64,000 nt of DNA, taken from assembly GCF_013282625.1 (NCBI RefSeq), contig NZ_CP054020.1, forward strand, positions 2,356,001 through 2,420,000. The letters run 5' to 3'. The stretch comes from Thiomicrorhabdus xiamenensis (GTDB lineage: Bacteria; Pseudomonadota; Gammaproteobacteria; Thiomicrospirales; Thiomicrospiraceae). The notes beneath the pieces are model-generated. The model saw nothing but the letters and a program-made list of their open reading frames with translations, was not told the origin of the DNA and did no database searches. Positions within the stretch are counted from its first letter, which is position 1, and each line of letters begins with the position of its first letter. Below, piece by piece: positions 9,896 to 17,016 of the stretch. A program made the translations under genes and the position numbers.

Positions 9896-10054
9896 ATGGT
9901 CAGCTTAACAACCCCGGTCTGTGAATTCGGCAAAGACGCCATCGACTTTAATCTGCCCGGCGTAGACGGTCAGAACTGGACGCTGGAAAAAGCCAAAGGA
10001 GAAAACGGTCTGCTGGTGATGTTTATCTGCAGAACCATACCAACCCCTTTCTAA
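9896..10054 (+). pseudogene. 5' fragment of a thioredoxin-family gene, truncated at the island edge
   Basis: An AGGAGAGAGA ribosome site precedes ATG 9896. The first ~45 codons encode MVSLTTPVCEFGKDAIDF through GENGLLVMFIC, closely matching the intact minus-strand homologue at 10178-10744. Similarity stops at about 10030, exactly where the CxxC segment (CNHCPY in the homologue) should follow. The frame then adds RTIPTPF and a stop. The missing 140 or so codons were not found elsewhere in the window, including just beyond the island near 18.0-18.3 kb. The fragment is GC-rich like the core genome, while the sequence after 10030 turns AT-rich, so this is the left island junction. Confidence 0.85.
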
Positions 10055-10060
10055 AAAGGG
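10041..10060. repeat. Short inverted repeat at the left island junction
   Basis: CCCTTT-CTAA-AAAGGG, about ten bases inside the break in the truncated thioredoxin-family gene. It could be a scar or end of a mobile element; no matching copy was found at the right side. Confidence 0.35.
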
Positions 10061-10177
10061 TACTTTATAAAAGCACTTAATTCGTTTCACCACATTTTTG
10101 TAAAGATACAAATTTTTTAATTATTCCTGTACAAAACTCCACCATCAACATACAAATTGTTAAGAAAGTTAACCCCA

Positions 10178-10744
10178 TTAATTGTTTTCATCTTTCCACT
10201 TAATTGAACATCCCATAGATGGAACTTGTTCTAATGGCCCTTTACCGGTTTCAGCGACTTCCTTCATGGCTTGAAACAAATCTCTTCTAGAGCCTTCTGG
10301 CGCAGCGTCTTTTCGTGAAGCATCGAAACGACCACGATACTGAAGCTTTAAATACTTATTGTATCCAAAAAAATCGGGAGTGCAGACGGCACCATAATCT
10401 TTGGCGACTCCTTGTGATTTATCCATAACGTATGGAAAAGAAAAATTCATTTCCTCAGAAACTCTCTTCATATTTTCGTCCGAATCTTCCTCATAAAGAG
10501 TTTGGTCATTTGACATTATTGCAATGGTGTTAACCCCAAAATCCTCTTTTAATATTCTGGCATCCTCAACCAGTCTTGGAAGGATCGCTTTTATGTACGG
10601 ACAGTGATTGCACATGAAAACCACCAAAAGGCCATTTTCGCCTTTGGCTTTCTCAAGCGTCCAAACCTGGCCATCTACGTCAGAAAGATTGAAATCGATG
10701 GCCGGCTGGTCGAAGTCGCAAACCGGCGTGGTCAAACTAACCAT
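10178..10744 (-). CDS. Thioredoxin-family (AhpC/TSA-like) protein, island copy
   Basis: 188 residues, complete. VDGQVWTLEKAKGENGLLVVFMCNHCPYIKAILPRLVEDAR carries a CxxC-type motif (CNHC) in the thioredoxin fold, and a central IAIMSNDQ strand follows. This family of cytoplasmic thioredoxin-like proteins is probably a thiol oxidoreductase or peroxiredoxin-like enzyme; the substrate is unknown. It is a homologue of the broken gene at 9896 but lies in the opposite orientation. Its first ~45 codons are G+C-richer and closer to the core gene, whereas the rest is AT-rich like the island, suggesting a chimera. A perfect 8-3-8 inverted repeat sits 15 bases upstream of the ATG. Confidence 0.85.
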   Translation of the reverse strand: MVSLTTPVCDFDQPAIDFNLSDVDGQVWTLEKAKGENGLLVVFMCNHCPYIKAILPRLVEDARILKEDFGVNTIAIMSNDQTLYEEDSDENMKRVSEEMNFSFPYVMDKSQGVAKDYGAVCTPDFFGYNKYLKLQYRGRFDASRKDAAPEGSRRDLFQAMKEVAETGKGPLEQVPSMGCSIKWKDENN

Positions 10745-10758
10745 AACGCATCCCCTTT

Positions 10759-10777
10759 ACTTGTTTTCTAAACAAGT
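10759..10777 (-). promoter_or_regulatory. Perfect inverted repeat, possible operator of the thioredoxin-family gene
   Basis: ACTTGTTT-TCT-AAACAAGT, located between the gene's AAAGGGGA ribosome site and its presumed promoter. Size and symmetry fit a dimeric repressor site. No regulator is assigned. Confidence 0.45.
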
Positions 10778-10881
10778 CCAACTAAAGGCATAGATCGCCT
10801 CAAATTACTTATAAAAAACAGAAACAATCTATTTATGTTTTTGCTATTTAATGACACATTCCCAATAAAAAAATCACAAAC

Positions 10882-11277
10882 TCATGTAAGAATAATACTC
10901 AATAGCTCTTTAGCCTTCTGACTTCCAACCTTCTCAACAAGACGCTTTGACAAAAGATTAATCTCATCACCTTCCTTGCTTACCATTTCACTTCTTTCGA
11001 TTTCCTTTTCTCCCTTAATAAGAACCGGTTCTTCCCCTGTAATAATGAAATGAATGTTAGGATGCTCCCCTTTATTATTTGTCAGACTTCCAAACAACTG
11101 AAGTTTATCTGGACCGATAAACCCCTTCCTATTCCTGACTTTCGTTAATGTTGATTGATTTTTATACCCCAACTCATCTGCCAACCGTTTCATCGACAGA
11201 CCGAGATAATTTTCTGAAACATCTAAAAAGCGATCACAAATATTTATTAATGCATTTTTATCTATCTGATTTCTCAT
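10882..11277 (-). CDS. CI/Xre-like helix-turn-helix regulator, probable control protein of the adjacent methyltransferase
   Basis: 131 residues from ATG 11277. The N-terminal half contains a helix-turn-helix pattern (LSMKRLADELGYKNQSTLTK) and then PNIHFIITGEEPVLI, resembling the NxxWLLTGEG block of CI-like phage and Xre regulators. The C-terminal third is charged and helical and is unassigned. It is divergent from the methyltransferase, with palindromic DNA in between, an arrangement typical of controller proteins of restriction-modification systems or of phage repressors. A longer start at 11340 is possible but would overlap the other gene's promoter. No obvious Shine-Dalgarno precedes 11277. 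The role is inferred. Confidence 0.7.
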   Translation of the reverse strand: MRNQIDKNALINICDRFLDVSENYLGLSMKRLADELGYKNQSTLTKVRNRKGFIGPDKLQLFGSLTNNKGEHPNIHFIITGEEPVLIKGEKEIERSEMVSKEGDEINLLSKRLVEKVGSQKAKELLSIILT

Positions 11278-11283
11278 AACTAA

Positions 11284-11290
11284 ATATGAT
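11284..11290. promoter_or_regulatory. Second half-site ATATGAT, putative operator of the divergent region
   Basis: The same heptamer as in the palindrome at 11326-11342, in direct orientation and 42 bases away (about four helical turns), within the AAATATGAT context shared by both. It would suit cooperative binding of a regulator. Confidence 0.4.
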
Positions 11291-11302
11291 TTTATAAAAG
11301 AA

Positions 11303-11332
11303 TTGACTGGATTATACACCGTAAAATATGAT
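11303..11332 (+). promoter_or_regulatory. Probable promoter of the methyltransferase gene
   Basis: TTGACT (11303-11308), 18-base spacer, TATGAT (11327-11332). The -10 element lies inside the palindrome at 11326-11342, so a protein bound there would block RNA polymerase. It implies transcription starts near 11339, which rules out the earlier in-frame start at 11328. Confidence 0.6.
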
Positions 11333-11342
11333 AAAATCATAT
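11326..11342. promoter_or_regulatory. Perfect palindrome ATATGAT-AAA-ATCATAT, putative operator
   Basis: A 7-3-7 perfect inverted repeat overlapping the -10 box of the methyltransferase promoter, 49 bases from the start of the divergent regulator gene. This is the expected position for an autoregulatory or control-protein site. Confidence 0.6.
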
Positions 11343-11369
11343 AAAATAAGGAAATTAGTAGTAGAACCT

Positions 11370-12569
11370 ATGAAAAAATCAAAACTTGGTCAGTTTTATA
11401 CCCCTGACAACATAAGTAAACTCATGGCCAAACTGATTACGTCACCTTCAACCAAAGAGCCTTTGAATATTATTGACATGGCTTGTGGGACTGGATCTCT
11501 ACTAACACCGTTACAAAAAATTCTGCCGAACAGTAACTTCGAAGCTTGTGACATTGATAGCGAAAACATCGAATATTTGAATAAAAAGCATCCCAATTGG
11601 GATAAAAAGAATATAAACGCACTTTCACAAGAATTTAAAAAAGAGTTCTATGACATAGCTGTAGGCAATCCTCCGTTTATTAAAACGAAAACAACATCAC
11701 ATATAGCCAATTTAATTGAACGGAACTATGAATCCACTTCATTAAAAAACAGCAGTACTGTTCGTGCAGAAATTGTCTTTATTGCCAAATATATTGAATC
11801 AACAAAAATTGGTGGAATGGTTTCATTGATCATTCCTGAATCAATAGTTTCGAATGAAAAAATGAAATTCGTAAGAACCTTTATTTTTAAAAATCTCAGC
11901 AACATAAGACTATATGAGATTTCTTCTAGGTACTTTGATTCAGCAGAAGTTAAAACATATTTGATTTCAGGAAGGAAAACGGTTAATCCTGATCATAATA
12001 TTTCCATAGGACACGTCACAGCTAATGGCGACATTATTGACGACAGGGAAATTTCCAAAAAGTTTTGTATTGAAAGGGCAGATATCAAATACCTATCACA
12101 CCTTGAACAAATTAAAGAAATGAGAGCTAAATATCTCTCTCTAGGAGATCTTACATCCTCCATAAACCGAGGAAATAAAACAAAAAATCAACTTGAAAAA
12201 GAAAACACCGTTTTCTTTCATACATCTTCATTTAAAGAATTCACATCATCGAATATTGAATTAGAAGGGAATCTAGACTTAATAAAAAAATACAGCCCCA
12301 AACATGTCGCTCAAAAAAGCGATATTTTAATTCCTCGCATAGGGCGTAAGTGTCATCAACATCAAGTATTCATATCGGAAGGCAATGCCGTTGTTACTGA
12401 CTCTGTATTTAGATTAAATGTACCCGAGAGCCTGGCTTTAAAAGTTTTTGATGCGCTTCAAACTGAAGAAAACCAATTCTGGAGAGACCTTCATTCAAAA
12501 GGAAGCTGTACAAAATTACTTACTACACAGGACATATTCAATATGCCACTAGTAGGCCTAACTCGTTAA
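11370..12569 (+). CDS. N6-adenine DNA methyltransferase, gamma-class layout
   Basis: 399 residues from ATG 11370. LGQFYTPDNISKLM is the start typical of Eco57I/TaqI-like N6-adenine methylases. Motif I (SAM binding) is IDMACGTGSLL (~35-45), and catalytic motif IV is VGNPPF (~98-103). The C-terminal ~200 residues would be the target-recognition part. It methylates adenine in DNA, presumably as the protective half of a restriction-modification or other defence system. No recognisable endonuclease gene is adjacent. The gene is AT-rich and divergent from an HTH regulator. Its last 12 bases overlap convergently with the end of the unknown gene at 12558. The start was chosen because it lies downstream of the inferred promoter and begins the conserved region. 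Confidence 0.88.
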   Translation: MKKSKLGQFYTPDNISKLMAKLITSPSTKEPLNIIDMACGTGSLLTPLQKILPNSNFEACDIDSENIEYLNKKHPNWDKKNINALSQEFKKEFYDIAVGNPPFIKTKTTSHIANLIERNYESTSLKNSSTVRAEIVFIAKYIESTKIGGMVSLIIPESIVSNEKMKFVRTFIFKNLSNIRLYEISSRYFDSAEVKTYLISGRKTVNPDHNISIGHVTANGDIIDDREISKKFCIERADIKYLSHLEQIKEMRAKYLSLGDLTSSINRGNKTKNQLEKENTVFFHTSSFKEFTSSNIELEGNLDLIKKYSPKHVAQKSDILIPRIGRKCHQHQVFISEGNAVVTDSVFRLNVPESLALKVFDALQTEENQFWRDLHSKGSCTKLLTTQDIFNMPLVGLTR

Positions 12570-13520
12570 ACTATACAGATACACATTCCCAACTCCTGAT
12601 GACCTATGAGAAGATTTATTTGGGAAATCATACTGTAACGATATTTGCAATATCCCTGAAAAATCACCTGCTAACATTTTTTCATTTTGCTCCAATAGCT
12701 TTTCAACAGCATAAACTGACGCTCCAATGGAGCTAGGCTTAGTTCCATATGCAGCTATTTGAAGCACGTCATTGTCTTCAATAACAGGCTCAATCCTATC
12801 TGCTAGAAACACATATGTAGATAATGGGGAATATGCAGAAATGAACTCCGCCTCTCCGCAGACACTCTCTTCAAGAAACTGAGCATGTTGAAAAATTGAA
12901 TGATTTTCCCATCCTGACTGAAAAGGGGGCACAGCAAATGCAATCAACAAATTTTTAATAGTAGCATTTTCATCATCATTCAAAACCCTACCAACCCTAC
13001 TTCCTTCGAAGCCGACAAAAGCCACTAAACTAACTTTGCTGCCGTGAGAGCCTAACATAGGGGTAAAGCCAGGAACCGGCATGGATTTCTTAAAGGAATC
13101 ACTTAATTGAAAGTCATGAGTATTTATAGAAGGAGAGAAGCCTTTACCATAAGAATCAGGAGATAAATATAAAAAATCAATTGCATCAACTTTGCCATAA
13201 AGTTGTTTCAAAATAAAAGTAAGTTCAACAAAATCAATTGTTGTGCACTCTATCAAAACACTCTTTCCCGCGACCTCACTTATTAAATTAAAAGCTTGAT
13301 CCAAGGTATAGATCTTGCCATTAACTTGCATTTTGAAACTCTGACTATCATAAAAAACATAAAAAATTTTCTTTTTAGAAAAGCCTTTTAATATGTATTT
13401 ATTTACCAATTCAGAACGGTCATCTAAGTCTACACAGCTACCAATAAATATACTGTCATACCCATCTCTAAACTCGATTTGATCTATTGAGCTGGTCTTT
13501 TGATCACACAAAAACTTCAT
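12558..13520 (-). CDS. Unknown protein, third gene of the PRTase-ATPase operon
   Basis: 320 residues, not recognised. The N-terminal half alternates strands and helices as in a Rossmann-like fold (DSIFIGSCVDL, IFYVFYDSQ, SVLIECTTIDFVELTFILKQ, AIDFLYLSPDSY). The C-terminal half has VSLVAFVGFEGSRVGRVL, LIAFAVPPFQSGWENHSIF and a final RSSGVGNVYLYSL. No signal peptide, no membrane helix and no clear nuclease or methylase motif is visible. It starts 11 bases after the ATPase stop and so is surely cotranscribed. It may be a sensor, an adaptor or the effector of the module. Composition is AT-rich like its neighbours. Confidence 0.75.
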   Translation of the reverse strand: MKFLCDQKTSSIDQIEFRDGYDSIFIGSCVDLDDRSELVNKYILKGFSKKKIFYVFYDSQSFKMQVNGKIYTLDQAFNLISEVAGKSVLIECTTIDFVELTFILKQLYGKVDAIDFLYLSPDSYGKGFSPSINTHDFQLSDSFKKSMPVPGFTPMLGSHGSKVSLVAFVGFEGSRVGRVLNDDENATIKNLLIAFAVPPFQSGWENHSIFQHAQFLEESVCGEAEFISAYSPLSTYVFLADRIEPVIEDNDVLQIAAYGTKPSSIGASVYAVEKLLEQNEKMLAGDFSGILQISLQYDFPNKSSHRSSGVGNVYLYSLTS

Positions 13521-13531
13521 CAGTTAACTTC

Positions 13532-15526
13532 CTAAAACTCAATTACACTTTGATGAAGAATCGACTCAACCCCTTCATTTTCTGCATTTTTCCATCGAGC
13601 CAGGTAGTGCTTATACACGCTTTCAAAGTCTTCCTCACTTCCGAGAAAAAGAGCCTTAACTTCTCCCTCATTAAACTCTACCTTTCGTATTTTTCTATAA
13701 CTAATACCATAAAAAGGAGCGAAAATAGGGTTTAGCACATAATCTTTATCTGCAATATCATCCGACTTACTTTTCGTTTTGTTTTCCTCAAAAAGAACAT
13801 TCCAAACCTTTGCACTTCTTATTAATTCTTGAAGTTCAGAAGACAGACAAGAGCCCGAAGATATGTTAATTGAAAAATGATTGATTTCAGGCTCACTCTG
13901 CGAATATCTTTTCGCAGCGACTGAAAATATCATTCCTAGCCTAGCAACAAATGTACGCAGGCTTTCTCCATGTTCACCAAGGCTTGGAACGACCTCAATT
14001 AAGTTCTTCTCACTTACTTTTCTAGCAGCCTGCGCTTGGATAGGAATCGGAATTGAACTAAAGCCGTCGGGCATTTCAGCCAATGATTCAATTAAAGCCT
14101 CATGACAAAGCTCTTGAAAATGCCTCATATTTTTTCTAGAAAGTGTGCAAAATCGTTCAAACCCAGCATACAAAGGAGTTGTTCGCTTCGGGAACGATTT
14201 ATAAATCATAAAAATCACTCCGAATATATTATTTTCAATCCACCCCTTAAACTTGTTATCTTCTTTCCTGCCATCAGCCCATTGCAGAAGCTCACTCAAC
14301 ACCTGTTTGGGATCTTGGTTTTTTCTATTTAGGATCGCTGCGGTTACAATCGAAGCTTCAGGCTGACTATCAATAACAAAATCCTCTGGCTTAATATTGC
14401 TATTCGCATTCTTTAAACCCACTTTTATTATATTTAAGAGTTTATTTCTTAAAGTCTTATCACTCAAAATCTCTTCAGCCACTTCACCCGAACTCATAGA
14501 AGGGAAAATTGCAGATGCTATATCTACAAATTTTTGCACTCTATAGTCATCTAATCTCAAACTTAACTGTTTTTCCTCAGTAAGAATTTCGGGATTGTCA
14601 TAATCTGGGTCTGCCTCAATTGCTCCAACCTGCCTAAGCCTATAAACAACAAATTCAGCAGCCATTAACTTAAACTCTTCAGCAGTGGTTTCAGTATCCA
14701 AATCTATAGTTTTAAAATCATGAGTTTCGCTTATCTTTTCAGTCGCACTCGTATCTCGAGACACCTCAGCATATTTCTTCATAGCAAAACTAAATCGTAG
14801 TCGAGGCCTGCTGTGCTTGATAAAATCATTTATTAAAGCTTGTTGAACTTTGGCCAAATTCTCATACTCGTCGACGTAAACCATATAAGACATATCCGAT
14901 AGTTCATCAATATGCTCTACTATCCCGTCTATAAGAGTAGGGATTAGTGGAAATGGAGATAAGAACTTTGGTTGCTCAACAACATTAAAATTATTCAACC
15001 AAAAGGATAATTGAAACTTTTGCTTGTTACAGAAGTCCTTTAAATCAGAGATCTTTTCTATAGGTTGCTCAAAACACTCTTTTAAAATAGAGTCTATTTT
15101 AATTTTTAGTAAATCTCTTCCACCTAAATCAAGTTTTGATTTTTGGATACTTTTGATTGAATGGTAAATTTCCTCAAGCAAAATTAAGGTCAAATAGTGC
15201 AAAAAAGCCATCTTCCACTGCGGTCCGAGCCAACTATCTGAAATCAGGGAACATAGCTGTGTATCTGGCCTCCAATAAACACCAATATTTTTAACCGACT
15301 CTATACTTACATCACTTCTCTTTGGCGAAAACACCGTTGCATGACAAAGAGACTTCAAAAACATCGTCTTGCCAGTCCCTCTGGCGCCAACTATTCTCCA
15401 TGACTGATTGATATTTAGAAAATTATAGTTTTTTACAAAAGGAGGAATTGCAAACACGCCATAAACATCATCTGGATAATATTCAGCTCTATTCTTTGTA
15501 AATGCATCTTTAATATTGTCTTTCAT
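13532..15526 (-). CDS. Large P-loop ATPase (ORC/Cdc6-like AAA family), conflict-system type
   Basis: 664 residues. Walker A is GARGTGKT (~47-54, within SWRIVGARGTGKTMFLKSL) and Walker B is YMVYVDEYENL (~214-223, catalytic acidic pair D219/E220). An Arg-rich strand HSRPRLRFSFAMKK follows as in AAA/STAND sensor regions. The remaining ~400 residues are helical, without recognisable motifs. The YVDEYE Walker B and overall layout resemble ORC/Cdc6-like bacterial ATPases that I recall from surveys of conflict systems, often paired with phosphoribosyltransferase-like proteins. It lies three bases after the PRTase stop (TAAGCGATG), so expression is coupled. It likely senses or remodels something at the cost of ATP; the target is unknown. 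Confidence 0.8.
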   Translation of the reverse strand: MKDNIKDAFTKNRAEYYPDDVYGVFAIPPFVKNYNFLNINQSWRIVGARGTGKTMFLKSLCHATVFSPKRSDVSIESVKNIGVYWRPDTQLCSLISDSWLGPQWKMAFLHYLTLILLEEIYHSIKSIQKSKLDLGGRDLLKIKIDSILKECFEQPIEKISDLKDFCNKQKFQLSFWLNNFNVVEQPKFLSPFPLIPTLIDGIVEHIDELSDMSYMVYVDEYENLAKVQQALINDFIKHSRPRLRFSFAMKKYAEVSRDTSATEKISETHDFKTIDLDTETTAEEFKLMAAEFVVYRLRQVGAIEADPDYDNPEILTEEKQLSLRLDDYRVQKFVDIASAIFPSMSSGEVAEEILSDKTLRNKLLNIIKVGLKNANSNIKPEDFVIDSQPEASIVTAAILNRKNQDPKQVLSELLQWADGRKEDNKFKGWIENNIFGVIFMIYKSFPKRTTPLYAGFERFCTLSRKNMRHFQELCHEALIESLAEMPDGFSSIPIPIQAQAARKVSEKNLIEVVPSLGEHGESLRTFVARLGMIFSVAAKRYSQSEPEINHFSINISSGSCLSSELQELIRSAKVWNVLFEENKTKSKSDDIADKDYVLNPIFAPFYGISYRKIRKVEFNEGEVKALFLGSEEDFESVYKHYLARWKNAENEGVESILHQSVIEF

Positions 15527-15529
15527 CGC

Positions 15530-16444
15530 TTATCGCCTAAAGATAGGTTTCCATTTTGCTTCATCCTCATCATAATAAAAAATTGGCAGACTGTTATTGG
15601 GAACAGAAGCATTCGAGAAAAAGCACGTCAGAGCTTGTTTTTTAAACCCTAAAGGACCGCTTAATTTTATCCCCCTACTTATGAAAATATTTTTATAAAA
15701 CTCTAATGCATCTGACACTGAATTTATTCCATCCCTGAATAAACCGTTTTTTGAATAGAAAAAGCTATGCTCATCACTTAACACTTCTACAGGAGAGACA
15801 TAAACTGAGGGAAATTTGCTAATTTTTGCTAGAGCCTTTGTATGACCAACTAATGGACAGTAAATAATCAATTTTTCACTATATATTTCACATAGCCTTT
15901 GTCCTTTTTTCCCATACACTTTATTCAAACACGCTGAAAACTGAGTCCCGGTACCGGTTATATCATCGATAAATACGAGTACATCTATTTGGTCAACGAT
16001 TTCGGCAGCTTTAGCTAAACTAATTATGTGTGATTTGTGTATTCGAAGACTCTTTTTAAAATTTCGTATAAATAAATCTCCACTAGCTCCAGGAGAGTCT
16101 TTTTCAACCGTGACAAACTTTATTGAATAAGGTTCTTTTATCTTTAACTTCTCATGGTAATCATCTAATAGACTTACGTATCCTTTGTATTTTAGAATCC
16201 TAGGAATAGTTTGATAAAAAATTTCAAAGAAACTGGAATTTATCATCTTATCGCTTCGAAAAATCAATGCATCCAATAGGTGTGCGGCAAAATACTTCTC
16301 TTCATCAGTATTAAAGTTTCTTAACCAAGTATCGAAAGCAAGCTTGTCAATTTCACCCCAAACTTTCTTTGAAATTAGAATTTGCACCTTTCGAACAGTT
16401 TGTTCGAAAAAATGATATCCACTCTCCGGTATATGAAATGCCAC
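15530..16444 (-). CDS. Phosphoribosyltransferase-like protein (PRTase), first gene of the conflict operon
   Basis: 304 residues from a GTG at 16444 preceded by AAGGTAAGG. The segment VLVFIDDITGTGTQF (~155-169) is the PRPP-binding loop of type I phosphoribosyltransferases (hydrophobic strand, DD, then TGTGT). The preceding VTVEKDSPGASG (~111-122) could be the flexible or PP loop. The N-terminal ~90 residues and the C-terminus (after ~200) match nothing I know. The family is usually metabolic, but linkage to an ATPase and a methyltransferase on an AT-rich island fits the PRTase proteins recalled from computational defence-island studies. It may produce or consume a nucleotide signal; that is inference. 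Confidence 0.78.
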   Translation of the reverse strand: MAFHIPESGYHFFEQTVRKVQILISKKVWGEIDKLAFDTWLRNFNTDEEKYFAAHLLDALIFRSDKMINSSFFEIFYQTIPRILKYKGYVSLLDDYHEKLKIKEPYSIKFVTVEKDSPGASGDLFIRNFKKSLRIHKSHIISLAKAAEIVDQIDVLVFIDDITGTGTQFSACLNKVYGKKGQRLCEIYSEKLIIYCPLVGHTKALAKISKFPSVYVSPVEVLSDEHSFFYSKNGLFRDGINSVSDALEFYKNIFISRGIKLSGPLGFKKQALTCFFSNASVPNNSLPIFYYDEDEAKWKPIFRR

Positions 16445-16509
16445 AACCTTACCTTTTTCAACTTACATATATTCTTAAGAAATAATAAATATCATAACAT
16501 GTGTAAAAC

Positions 16510-16752
16510 TTAACCTTTTGGTGGATGAGGATCATTACCATGACTATCTTTCCGTGCAATCTTTCCGTCTTTGTTATGAATAACCAATTCAGTTTCTTGG
16601 TTGCGACTAATTTCTCGCGCCCGAGCCTCTGCGTCCCTCTTGTTATCAAAATGACCGGAAGACCTCTCTGAACCAGATTGACGAATATCCCAACCACCTC
16701 GTTCTTTATTGGGAACTACATGAGTGCATTTCTTAGTCACAACAATCTCCAT
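16510..16752 (-). CDS. DUF2188 family protein
   Basis: 80 residues with the DUF2188 pattern: HVVPNKERGGWDIRQSGSER, then HFDNKRDAEARAREISRNQ, then ELVIHNKDGKIARKDSHGND. These small proteins are common in bacteria and mobile DNA, with no defined function. It is separated from the PRTase gene by 65 bases. It is G+C-richer than its neighbours, so it may be a separate cargo gene. Another overlapping frame (16458-16697) is not credible because it lacks the family match. Confidence 0.8.
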   Translation of the reverse strand: MEIVVTKKCTHVVPNKERGGWDIRQSGSERSSGHFDNKRDAEARAREISRNQETELVIHNKDGKIARKDSHGNDPHPPKG

Positions 16753-17016
16753 AGAATTAACATTTCAAAATTGAGTTATCTAACAAGGATCATAATCTAT
16801 TAAATTTTTCAAAAACACCGCCTATGACACTCTCACCCCTAATCTTCGCCCTGTAGAGTATGAAACCGACTTATAGGGAAATTACTTGGGGTTTATTCAC
16901 TACCTGATAACGTTCATTTAAAACCGAGCTATTTAAAGCTAAGGAAACACAGATTAAGTCTCCAATCATCGTAGCTATGCGATAATTTGGCCAGTTTTTG
17001 AACTCAGGTACTCATA
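16753..17016. other. Gene-free gap before the transposase
   Basis: No coding potential or clear promoter was seen. GGAAACACAGATTAAGTC at about 16944 resembles a left end of an IS5-family element, but no convincing inverted partner was found on the right. Confidence 0.4.

Noticed and set aside
12558-13520. Restriction endonuclease partner of the methyltransferase
   Set aside because: No PD-(D/E)xK, HNH or GIY-YIG pattern could be placed, and it is coupled to the PRTase-ATPase operon on the opposite strand.
16458-16697. Alternative small frame overlapping the DUF2188 gene
   Set aside because: The overlapping frame at 16510-16752 matches the DUF2188 pattern, this one matches nothing.
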